A stretch of DNA of 64,000 nucleotides from Apodospora peruviana (taxonomy: Eukaryota > Ascomycota > Sordariomycetes > Sordariales > Lasiosphaeriaceae). The position numbers and the translations under genes were made by a program. The notes below the pieces were generated by a model. That model worked only from the letters and a program-made list of their open reading frames with translations, had not been told where the DNA came from and did not search any database. Below, piece by piece: positions 44,954 through 56,176 of the stretch. Each line of letters begins with the position of its first letter. Position 1 is the first letter of the stretch. The DNA lies in the NCBI GenBank assembly GCA_033439685.1, contig JAUEDM010000001.1, positions 2,232,001-2,296,000 on the forward strand. Direction: 5' to 3'.

Positions 44954-47900
44954 ATGTCGTCCCCTGTCTTTGGTTTTTCCTCATGGAGGAGGCGTCCCTC
45001 CGTGCAGTCCCAGCGGACTACCCAGGAAGACGCCCAGGTTAATGCCACCACCACACCCCTCAGCCGTACTCGGTCTGGCCAGAGCCAAAACTCCGACAAT
45101 GATGGGATTCCCATTGCTGCTCCCGTGAGCCCGGTTGGTCACCGTGAACCTTTGCGGTCTTTTATCCATGGCTCTGTGCGAGACGAAGACGAACTACGTA
45201 AGCCTTCACTTCACCCACTGTGCCCGTTGTCTCTGAAACTGTACGCTGACCTTCACCGTATGACAGCTCCTGTTGATAGTGTGCAGTCCGCTCGTTCCGT
45301 CCGTGAGGACACCGCCGAGCTAGCTAGCTACTTCCTTTCCGTCAAGAAGGGCGGGCAGAGCCCAGCCTTTCTCTCCCGGCCACGTTCCCGGTCGACGCAA
45401 GCTCGTCCAGAACGACGCTCATCCCTGGATCGAGAAATCGATTCTGTTATTGAAGGGACGTCTTCCAGAACCCCAGAGCCCATCGCCGAGGTTTCGGAGC
45501 CGCCGTCACCAGAGGCCATTGACATTGGCGAGCCATCCGAAGGCCCTTCGATGCTGACGACGATGCTGAGGAGGTCGCCTCCTGACGAGCGGCGTCTGTT
45601 GGTACCAAAGCAGGATCAAGTTCACGAAGACAGCTTTGCGGATAGCGAAGGCGACAGCGAACGTGATGACCCTGACGAAGTTCCCATATTCAGAGAACGA
45701 CCTGTCCTCAGCAGCCGAGACCCGTCCGAAGACCCGACCGAGATTGCCCCATTGATTCCCGTGGTGTCCCGCGACAGTCGGCGGAGCTATGGTACTACCA
45801 ATGGTACCCTCAACGGGGGCCCCTGGGAGACTGATCCCGAAAGCCAAAAGAGCCCAACCCCTGTGGCATGGAAATCTCAGGTTGCCGACTCGGTGCGGAA
45901 TAGGAGAGACCGAGCAGCCGGTGTCTTTCGAAAAATACGTGACCCCAAGATCTGGGATCGGCGCGCTCTTTGGCAGAATGTGGTTGTTGCCCCGGTGGTA
46001 TGTATGCCCGCCGTCATTGTAGGGCTTCTTCTGAATATTCTCGATGCCCTGTCGTATGGTAAGTGCTACACAGTCCCTGGCCGAACTGGCGTTTTACTAA
46101 CATGATCTCTCAAGGTATGATACTGTTTCCGCTGGGAAGCCCAATCTTTGCCGGCCTGGGCTCTGCTGGTATATCTATATTCTACGTCAGCACAATCATT
46201 TCCCAGTTGACATTCTCATCCGGGAGTATCTTTCGGGGTGGTGTTGGTTCGGAGTTGGTAAGTCTCGCCGCATTGTACTGTGGTTTCGAACAGCCTCGCT
46301 TACAACCAGGATAGATTGAAGTCGTACCCTTCTTTCACAGTATGGCCGCGACTATCACAGATATCGTGGGAGAGGATAATCCCGAGGCAGTGATCGCCAC
46401 TACTATCACGTCGTACGCACTGAGCTCAATGGTCACCGGTACCGTCTTCTACCTCATGGGCAAGTTCAGGTTCGGTTATATCGTTGGATTTATACCACGC
46501 CATATCCTGATCGGCTGCATCGGGGGTGTTGGTTGGTTTCTGGTCGCCACCGGCTTTGAGGTAACCGCGCGGATGGACGGGAGCCTCAACTATGACCTGG
46601 ACACCCTCAAACGACTCATTCAATCTGATACCATTCCCCTTTGGATAATACCTCTCGTGCTCGCCATCATATTATTCTACAGCCAGACGAAGACGTCATC
46701 CAAGTACTTCCTCCCGTTGTACATCATCGCTATCCCCGCCATGTTTTACTTCTTCGTCCTCACGCTCGACTCCTTGAATACGGATACTCTCAGGGACGGT
46801 GGTTGGATTTTTGAAGGCCCTCCTGCTGGCGAGCCATGGTGGTACTTTTATACGCTTTACAGTATGTCTGCCCGGTTTTTAGCCCTATATTTGCCCCATC
46901 TTGAACTGCAGAATCACGTTGAAACTAACGCATCCCCCACAGAGTTTGACAAGGTCGAGTGGGGCGCCATTCTGCAATGCGTCCCGGCCATGTTCGCGTT
47001 GACTTTCTTCGGCATCTTGCATGTGCCCATCAATGTCCCTGCCCTCGCACTCAACACTGGCGAGGATCACGCCAACCTCGACCACGAACTCAAACTGCAT
47101 GGCTACTCAAATTTCCTCTCTGGGTTGGCGGGCAGTATTCAGAACTACCTTGTCTATGCCAACACGCTATTCTTTATACGCTCCGGGGGTGATAGTCGGC
47201 TGGCTGGCGTCTTACTGGCTATTCTTACCTTCCTTGTCATGCTGATTGGTCCGTCGTTGATTGGGTTTATTCCTGTCATGATGGTTGGTGTTTTAATCTT
47301 TGACCTCGGGTTCGAGTTGCTCCTCGAGGCGGTCTGGCACCCGAGGAAGAAGTTGAAGTTGCTTGAATACCTGACAGTCATTGCTATCGTCCTGATTATG
47401 GGCATATATGACTTTGTCATTGGAATTGGTGTCGGCATTCTCCTCGCATTTGCGTCGTTGATTTTCCAGACATCAAGGGTGTCGGCCGTCCGTGCCAGTT
47501 ACTCAGGGGAGGTGGTTGGATCGACTGTGCGGAGGAATCCTACCCAGCAACATTACCTTCGACAGGTTGGGCGGCAGATCAACGTAATCAAGCTTTCAGG
47601 TTACCTATTTTTTGGGACAATCGTCAGCGTGGAGGACAAGATCAGGGCCCTGATTGCCGACGAAGCCTTCCGAAGCTGTCCTATCAAGTTTCTTATCATG
47701 GACTTGTGGCAGGTGACGGGCCTTGACTACTCAGCTGGCGAAGTCTTCAACACGATCAGTCGTCTTCTAGACGGCAAAGGGATTGAATTTGTTCTAAGTG
47801 GCGTGGATCCCGATCGCGCGCTGGGTCGCAATCTACGAGCAGTCGGGCTTGGCGAGGGCGATATCGAGGTCAAGCTGCTGCCGGAACTCAACTCGGCACT

Positions 47901-48576
47901 CGAGTACTGCGAGAACGAGCTCCTAAAGACGCTCGCAGCCAACCAGGAAGCCGCACGGATCTCGAGGACGGCATCACCGACGAGCAGTCTAGACGTACCT
48001 GGCTGCCCACCCTTCCAGGCGCCGCTAGACACGGTTGCGTCCTCGCCGCGCCGGTCACATCTTCTCCAGGCAGCACGCAACTCGCTCAACACTATGGAGG
48101 TGAAGCGCGTACCGCGGTGGGAGAGTTTCAAGGAGCCATTGCGGCTGATGTTGCAGATTTTCCAGGACGTGAGCGACAAGAACGAGGACTTTTGGTTCCG
48201 CACCGTGCGCTTCTTTACGCGGCGCGAGTACGCGGCAGGAACAGTGGTATTTCGGCGCGGCGAGCGGGCAGAAGGGTTCTACTTGCTGGAGAAGGGGATC
48301 CTGCGGGCGGAGTACATCTTGCCGCAGGGCTGGTTCTTTGAGAGCATCGTTGCTGGCACAACGTGCGGCGAGCTGCCGTTCTTTTCCGAGACCAACAGGA
48401 CGGCGACGTGCGTTGTGGAGAGGGACTGCGTGGTCTGGTTGATGGACAGGGAGAACTGGACGAAGCTGCAGAAGGAAGAGCCCGATGTGGCGCAGGAGCT
48501 GCTGCGCATGTCGCTGAAGTTGACCAGCGAGAGACTGAGCGTGATTACGTCGTATACGTTGACCATCGCGGGGTGA
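44954..48576 (+). CDS. SulP-STAS-cNMP-binding transporter, Vsb1 (YGR125W) type
   Basis: SLC26/SulP-family membrane protein of the fungal group that includes yeast Vsb1, a vacuolar protein needed for basic amino acid storage. Five exons, 44954..45197, 45267..46058, 46115..46257, 46315..46861 and 46943..48576, give 1119 residues. A long hydrophilic N-terminus (about 315 residues, Ser/Pro and acidic) precedes the transporter core, which starts near VVVAPVVCMPAVIVGLLLN. The core contains GGVGSELIEVVPFFHSMAA, GFIPRHILIGCIGGVGWFLV and later LVMLIGPSLIGFIPVMMVGV. A STAS domain follows (INVIKLSGYLFFGTIVSVED, about 785-900). A cyclic-nucleotide-binding-like domain (EYAAGTVVFRRGERAEGFYL, about 990-1105) ends the protein. 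The first (69 nt) and fourth (81 nt) introns are multiples of three without stops, so their removal is inferred from clean consensus sites and domain fit. Confidence 0.88.
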
Positions 48577-49224
48577 TATGGTTCAGCATTTCTGTGTGGC
48601 AAGATCAGATGGAGATTGCACTGGCTGGACGGACGGTTAGACAGCATAAAGAAAATACTGTGAGGGAGGATATTGTATGAATATGTTGTACTGAAAAGGG
48701 CAATCCTGGGCCGATAGATATCTAGGGTCCTTGGGGGCAGGGTGCATGATGTAGCAAGCAACCAGCGAGTACCACATTGTGGGTTATTTGATGAGGTCGT
48801 CTTGAGGGACTGTAGGAAATGGATTTTATCTGTAAGCCAGATCATAGATTACCTACCCACCATGGCTGGGCTTCTCAGAGCCACCTTTTATATGGATCCA
48901 TTACAGAGTACGGAGGTGAACTTTCTGTGATTACCTTACTACACTATGCTTTTCATTGAGTACGTAATCATGCGTATACAACCAGAGACTGAACTAAGGC
49001 ACATGAAATTTATCGTGGACTATTTCTATTCTAGGTGGTGGTGCCCTACGGACGTTGGAGTGGCGTTATTAGCGGGGCACGCCCTTGCAGAAAACACCCA
49101 ACGGCTCGGCTCGGCAGGTGGCAACTTAACCTTAACCCGGGCTCCGTTGCCAGCTTTCTTATCATCTTCTGAGACTTTGCTGGAGCTGCTGCTGCTACCT
49201 TTCCACGGAGGGTCATCAATAATT
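48577..49224. other. Spacer between the transporter gene and STK19
   Basis: About 650 bp with the transporter 3' end and the STK19 promoter. Nothing else seen. Confidence 0.45.
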
Positions 49225-50478
49225 ATGAGCCTGCGCTCTATCCTAGGTGGTGGCTCGCGGGTCAAGAAATCATCACCCTCGAATAACAAGAAACGCGGCG
49301 GCGGCGGCGGCTCATCTTCCTCGTCATGGACCTCATCGCTACCGCGGACTAAAGCAGTAGGCGATGGTTCTAATAAGTCAAGAAGCAGCAAAAAGCTGAC
49401 TCCTCCTGCCAATTATGAGGATGACGATGGCGATGACGACCACGACAACAGGCTCGTCGTTCGCTCTCTGGTGGCAACCGGCCCGCGCCTAGGGCTGCGC
49501 GACGTCGCCAGCGCCCAGCGCTACATCCGCGCGAGTATCTTCGATCCCATGCCCGAGCGCGGGTCGGGGATGAACTCGACCAAGATCGCGACGGTGCTGC
49601 AGACCCGCGCGGCGCTTCCGCCTGTTGTTTCCGCGTCGCATATCCAGGCTCTGCTGGCGAAGAGCCCGACAGCCGCCGAGCGCGAGATGGCCGAGCTCGT
49701 GAGGGCCGGCACGGCGCGGCGCGTGGTTGTACCGCGACGGGGAGGGATAGGGGACCTCGTTGTGCTGAGCAGGGACCTCGAGGATATGGTTCACACCAAC
49801 AAAGTGTTGGACGAGCGGACCAAGGGGGAGTTTGTGAGATGGCTGAGGGCGAATCCTGCTGCGCAGGCGATGAGCAAGTCCGCGCTGCCGGAAGCGTCGC
49901 AAGTGGATGCGCTGGTGCGGGCGGGGTTCTTGACGGCCCAGTCGAATGATGGTACCGGGGGGAGCGGCAGGATGGGAGTCTACGCTCGGCCCGAGGACCG
50001 GTCGTCCATGCTCAGTCTCGAGGCGGTATCCCGGGCAGCGGCAGGTTCGCTTGCCGCGGTCGGGGGAGAGGGCGCACTGCATGCTGCCGGCGGGACCGGG
50101 ATCGGGCGGAGTAGTTTGAGTGGTGGTGTGTCCAGCGGCAGTTTTAGTGTTGCCGTCCCGGGAACCGGCTTGTTTCTGAAGCTGGTGTCGGCCGCGCTCG
50201 ATCATCTGGTGGAACTGCTGACGAAAACGCAGTTCCGCGAGATGCCCGAGGCGGACCTGCGCGAGAAGTGGGACGGCGGCATCGCGGGCGATAAGGAGGC
50301 GGCGCTGGCCAAGAAGGCGCGGGGCGAGTTCGTCGGCATCTTGCCGGGCCGGACCAAGAAGTGGCGGGACTTGCACGGTCTCGCTTTCCCTTGGATTCTG
50401 CAAGAGGCTGTGGGCGCGGGCGCGGTCGAGGTCTTTGAGACGAGGAGTGTTGGTCGGGGGGTTCGGCTGGTAGGCTGA
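49225..50478 (+). CDS. STK19-family winged-helix protein
   Basis: Single-exon ORF of 417 residues. The N-terminal 70 residues are low complexity: a Gly run, Ser runs, and an acidic EDDDGDDDHDN stretch. The rest matches the family labelled 'serine/threonine kinase 19': SIFDPMPERGSGMNSTKIAT, VLQTRAALPPVVSASHIQAL, AELVRAGTARRVVVPRRG and a C-terminal RGEFVGILPGRTKKWRDLHG. No protein-kinase motifs (P-loop, VAIK, HRD, DFG) are present. The human protein is now seen as a winged-helix DNA-binding factor in transcription-coupled repair, so the kinase name is misleading. The predicted role here, chromatin or DNA-repair associated, comes from that family knowledge. The ATG at 49225 is the first after an open, GC-poor leader; an in-frame extension upstream lacks family similarity. 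Confidence 0.82.
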   Translation: MSLRSILGGGSRVKKSSPSNNKKRGGGGGSSSSSWTSSLPRTKAVGDGSNKSRSSKKLTPPANYEDDDGDDDHDNRLVVRSLVATGPRLGLRDVASAQRYIRASIFDPMPERGSGMNSTKIATVLQTRAALPPVVSASHIQALLAKSPTAAEREMAELVRAGTARRVVVPRRGGIGDLVVLSRDLEDMVHTNKVLDERTKGEFVRWLRANPAAQAMSKSALPEASQVDALVRAGFLTAQSNDGTGGSGRMGVYARPEDRSSMLSLEAVSRAAAGSLAAVGGEGALHAAGGTGIGRSSLSGGVSSGSFSVAVPGTGLFLKLVSAALDHLVELLTKTQFREMPEADLREKWDGGIAGDKEAALAKKARGEFVGILPGRTKKWRDLHGLAFPWILQEAVGAGAVEVFETRSVGRGVRLVG

Positions 50479-53400
50479 TGCAGCCAAGCTTTTGACGTTC
50501 CCTACGAAGTCACGCGTTCCAGACAAATTCCCCTTATCCCGTCCTCATTCCACCAACACGCATTCTAGTTATGGCGGTGGTAAGGAATACGGGTTGTCAT
50601 CGTCTAGATGCTTACGAAGGGACCGGGAGGGTACGAGCCGGAGCTACCTACATATTCACAACTACCGGTGCGTATGCGTGCCGTGCAGCGCGAATGTTGC
50701 AGGGGACCTCGCCGCAATTGAACAGCCGGGTTCTTCCTTGCAGTCGGATACAAATCTGCTGTGCTACCTCATGTCTGAGAGCTGGCTCGCAAGCCGCACG
50801 GGGGCTTGGGACCGACCGTCTGTCCGGACCGGTTTTGCAGATGTTGGGGAAGAAGGACTGTTAGACACTTGAAGGTGCCTACGCCCACGATTTGTGCGTG
50901 GATGGGAAAGAATCCCCCTTCAGGAAGAGACGATGATGCATGCGTTACAGAACGCGCATCGCACTTGGTAGTCGGACTTAAACAGTCCATGGCAGGATTG
51001 CTATCAGCAGCAGTGAGATATCTCGTACATGTTCCAGCCAGTCTGCTTTGTCAGAGTTGCGCTGCGGTCCTGCTGATGTATGATGGACTGGTGCAAGCCA
51101 GCAAGAAGATGAAGATCGTGGTTGTTTTCCGAGCGATGCTGCTTATATCGGCAATACTTTGGGTTGACCTACAATATGATGGCCGATGATGCTAATCAAG
51201 CTTTCACCGATATTCATATGGGCTTCTCTTACTTGCCCAGGGATCGTATTACAATTGTCGTATTTCCGTATCGGCTAGCCATGTTCGCCCTGGGGGCTGT
51301 AATCCGTGAAGCAGAGCAATACAGAGTTCGGACTGTGGTTTCGTCTAAACAATGGAGTTTTGTGTGGGAGTAATATAGGTATAGCATCGCACGTGTGGAA
51401 GATGGAGGGACGAAGGAAGAACTTGAAATATTCATCTTTCACGCATCTATTAATTAAGGGGTTCGATGATCTACAAACATGTCCTAAGTATAGGTAAACG
51501 GATCCCCCAACATGTGCTGTTCAATAAGAATCTGACCGCATCAAAATCCCGGGAACTTCTTTTTCTGTGTTCCTGTGTTTGATCTCCCTCGAAACCTTTT
51601 CTGTCCCAAACTTTCAAGGTCCATCCCGGATTTACATAGCTTAACTGTTCAGTAGAGGTGTTTCTGCGCCTCCCCCCCAAAACTGAACCCCACATTCATG
51701 CCGTCTCTCTGTCCGGCTGTTTGATATGTAATTGTCTCATGATATAGGTATACCAGCTACCTTATGCAGTACAGGAACAACCAGGAGATATTCAAAGTTG
51801 GGATGGATTAGTGAGTGGTTGGGTGCGGGAGACTGAGAGAGAGACATAAAGTGTTGAAAGAACCAATAGGCTCGGTGCCGGGCGTGTGCCTCTTGCCGTG
51901 TTACCCTCATGTTTCTCGTTGTGTGCGTTCGGTCGGTTCACCAGCAGTATTCCGTAGACAGGATGAGAAATGGTGGTACGGCCGTTTTACTATCTGAGAT
52001 CCTTCTTCCCCACGCGGCATTGCCTCACAGCAGACCGACCACCAACATCCATTATCTCTACATATCTTGATATGTTGACATGTTGAAGTCAAGTCCTGCT
52101 ACTGTGTCTGGTCGGGCAGTCAATCAGTAGCCAGGTGAAATTCATGTACATATTATATACCCCGTTAGGAAATATGCTCTTCCTCGCTAAAACAAAAACA
52201 TATAACCCGATCGATTTAGCCCAAGGACCGTCGGCCGGTAAATAATAATCAGAAAGAGTGTTTGTAGAAGATAAAGGCCAACTAGTCTTTGAAAGCAAAG
52301 GCTTTTGGATTTCTAGATAGAGATAGAGAGAACTCGCCTGCCGGCAGAAACGCATTGATGTTCGGGTGAGGAACCGTTTTAATAAAGTAAGGTATACGGA
52401 TTCCGTAGACGTATTTCGTACCGGTAGTGCCTGATCACAGTGGAGGACGACTTCAGCCTTTTTCGGAAACATCCATCTATTTCTCACAGCCTTTCCAGAG
52501 GAAAAATGGGTGCCAAAGTATTCTGTTTTGATAGAGGCTGATTGTATTTGAAATTGGAAGGGGAAAATGAACTACCGGTAGCCGTACGGGAACTACGGGT
52601 TAGATATCAAGATCATCGGTAAGGTTCCTCGCTGCATACATACTCGCAGGGAGTTGTAAGGAAAGGAGGTGAGAGAGATAGAATGAGAGGGAGAGTGAGA
52701 AACACCAACACAATTATAGGACGGCAGGATCGGGTGCCGGCCTGACTTATGTCTGATGAACCTCTTTCTGAGGTGCATATGTTCTCCGCCGATGGCTTGT
52801 CAGTCACTGTCAGCTTGGTGACAGGATTATCCCCGTACGTATAAGCAAGACAGTTGATAGTGTGTCGTGTTTGGGACGTTGCACCGGCGTCGATCGTGGA
52901 ATATCAATTCGCCCTTGAACCTGGAGTCATGGCGCAATCAAGATCTCCCTAATAAAGAACAGTCGATTTCTTGCAGGCAGTTGAGACCATTTCCAGCACC
53001 GGGTCCTCGAAATGTTCCCTTGGTGTTTGGCGCAAGAACCCATTTGGGTGAGTACCACGGCTATGTGACTTTGAATCTCATGTTATCGCGTTATTGATAC
53101 CTACCTCGCGGAGCGGAAAAGATGCGGAGACGGATTGGTTAAAGATTGGCAGATGCACGTCGCTCACCCAAGCTTGTCGAATCAAGGGAAACTGCAACTG
53201 AATATTGGAACAGTCTCTGTCTCGGTCTCTCCTTCCCCGATCAATCCATCATCGCACGGCCGGCGAGCCAAGCCACAGAACCGAAAAGGCCCCCTGTCAA
53301 TATGCGCACGGGCGTCCCCGAAATTTGGAGGGAGGGGGGGGGGGGCACATCGGCGGTCCCCCTTTCTTTTATGTCTAGAGCGTGCATGCTCTGCACAGAT

Positions 53401-56176
53401 CACCGCGACCATCGAGTGCCGAAGAGGGAAATTGCAGACGTGAGATGCCGACAAGGAATTCTGGGGTTAGTGATTCGGCCTCAAGGCGTTGGCCGTTGCG
53501 GTCGGGAGCCTGAAGAGGCGTGATGGCGTGTTTGATGAGTTCGAGATTACCTTAGTCGATGTCGTTTCAGCTCCACGATTCGAGGCTTTCCGGAGAGCTC
53601 TACCCAATTGCTGATGCTCGTGGCGGCCACATGATATTACATATTTTAGTGTCCTTTACCATGCCGATCCCCGGACTTCGAACGAATGAATCGGCTGACA
53701 GTCAACAGCCAAGTGTTCACCGGGAAAAGATATCAAGAGTCGAGCTTGTGAAGATGTGATATATCGACGCTAGGATGTGACACAAAAACGACAGAAAAGC
53801 GTCGGGCTAGCCTTTCCTGCGGAGCCGGACGGTGGACCTGCATCTGCACCTGTCTGCGCCGCTGCGCGAAAAGTGCAACCATCTTTGTACTGCCGTCCCC
53901 GCGGGCGGCTTGTTGATTTCCCCCCGATATCCCGCACATTGTCTCATTGTGCCCTTCCCGTCGCTGCGAACATGGAGTCAGTGTGTGACGCGCAAAGGGG
54001 GAGAGCAGTCGATGCCTCCCTCGAAGCAAAAGTGAAGTACCAAAGAGAGGTACGAAATACAAGAACTGTACTCCGTATACCGTAGACTGGCGCAGGTATT
54101 GGTGTTTGCAAGCGATAAAAGTGTGGAAGGAAACTCTGTGCCGCTAGGTCGCTTTCAGTGACAACCCATCAACAACACCCTCGTGCATCCTCGAAAGCCA
54201 GTGGCAGACGAAACTGACCAACCAGTGTAGCTGCTATTGTCGCTCCAAGGCTGCACCAATCTGAGAAGACACCAACTCAAAAGGCATCGACGGGAGGTTG
54301 ATACCTGTCAATCTGCGATATCGACCAGGTACCTGCTCCCAGCACAAACCCATCACCAAAAAGGAGTGCAGCAGGTGAACCGTCGCTGTTCATGCCGAGA
54401 GACCTCCCCCCAGTCCCATGTCCCTTACCCCCCTGGTCGACCCAGCCTAAGCATAGCCCTTCCTTAATCGGCTTAAATCACCCCCAAGGACGCATGCTCT
54501 TGCAAGGATAAGCTGGGGCCCGATGATGGTCCGTCAAATTGCATCTTTCTCAAAAAAGGGCGCTAGCTTGATCTGTTCGATTAGGGACCCAGGGACTTTC
54601 CGTCTGGGCTGGACCGCCTGGAAAAGCAATGGGTAAAGAAGGGGAGTCTCCGAGGTGGCAGGCCAAAGATACGACGCTACGGGGCAAGTACCTTCGCTAG
54701 AAGGACCTGCAGTGACCTGATAATGATAATAAACCTGGAAGGTCGCAAGGTAGGGTAGGAAAGAGGAAAACGAAAATTGGAACACGCGACGTGCTGACAG
54801 AAACACGGAACACGGTCTCGCAGTCTCTCTCTTTCTCGCCTTCATCCCATCTCGATCTCGTGCCTGCAGTGTTGTCTGGTCTTCGAGAAAACATACTCCG
54901 CACTTCCACAGCCACTGCAGCTAGCCAGCACCCGATCGTGGTCGAGTCGACTTTGTCTGCGATTGGAAAGACCAAATTAGCCGACCGACATCATCGCTCC
55001 TTCGTGTGTTGCCCTTCCAAGCTGTTGAGCCCTTGATTGGAGCCCAGCAACTTAGAGCTTCACTCACTTCTCTTCCTCAACAGCTCTCGGCCGAACCCGC
55101 GCTTCTCGCGCATATCCACCCAGTTGCCTCGACCAGGCGCCCACATTCTCTCAACCGGACGGTGTACCATTTCAATCTTTCCATTCAGACCGGCCATTCG
55201 TTTCGAATATCTTCAATCTTTTGGAAGTCGGCATCTTTTGTCTTCTTGTCTCAGCGATAGCTCGAAACCAAGACGTCAGGCCGGATCCCCGAGTGGCACG
55301 CGCGTGTTCCGCCTTCCCCGCCACTCCTGGCTCTCCGATCCCGAATCGAACCCTGACCACGCTACCACTCCCGCCCCGGACCGCTCTCGAGGGCTCCTCT
55401 GCAACAACTCCGGGTTCCCAGGACGAGCCGACGTGAGTCGCGACAAGCCACTCGCTTATCACCTTGTCTGCTCCGCTCAGCAGACGGCATTTTCAAACCC
55501 TATCCAACTTGCCCTGCTACACTTGGGATCGAAACACACCAGATCGTGACCGTAGAGGTACACAGCGACTGCGAACAATATTACTGCAGTCTTTATTTCC
55601 AACACTATTTTACAGCAATCCCGGAATTCTCTCGAAATTGCGGCCACTTCCATTCAGTGTCCGAGTCAGGTGTCAACTTCGGTAGCCTTGCGAGGCTTTG
55701 TTTGACAGACGGCCGTCAAAAGACGGGAACCTGCAACCTTAGTTGTTCACGGTACGCTCCATGTTGCGTTTGCGCCTTCAACCCCTCACACGGTCCCGGT
55801 AGACATCACTTGGCCTTATACCTTGTTTCACGCGGCAGCTCCACAAGAAGAAGCCACTGACAATCGTTGACAGGCTACCCCGTATAGTTCCATGAACTCG
55901 CCCCGATCCTCATAATAACGCTTCCCGAACCGGTCCGCTCGAGCCTTGCCCAGTGTCTACACGGCGCTCTATTTGTGTCCTCTGTTAGTCCGGGAAGCAT
56001 CGGTCTCGCCCCAGGGGCTGCCGGCAGACAGATTGCGGTTGCTCTTCATTTCCTTCCGAGCGCAGCTATCAGATTAATGGACTTCAAGTCTCTTGTTTTG
56101 TAGTCACCGGCAAGAGTGAAAACCTTGCTAGTTGGCGCAAGAGGTCTATACGCAGTCCAAGAATCACAGCATCACC
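50479..56176. other. 5.7 kb without a clear gene, including the kinesin leader
   Basis: Many short ORFs on both strands, none with a recognisable domain, paired splice extension or natural composition. A 12-G run is at 53334-53345. From about 54790 to 56170 the plus strand is pyrimidine-rich, like a long 5' leader of the kinesin gene, possibly with untranslated introns. A non-coding transcript or a fast-evolving gene could be hidden here, but I cannot support one. Confidence 0.4.
53334..53345. repeat. Poly-G run, 12 bases
   Basis: Twelve consecutive G on the plus strand, directly after a GGA-GGGA-like purine stretch, in non-coding DNA. Confidence 0.85.

Noticed and set aside
55037..55549. 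170-codon plus-strand ORF in the kinesin leader
   Set aside because: Composition follows the pyrimidine-rich DNA (Ser, Pro, Leu, Arg), with no domain. More likely leader sequence.
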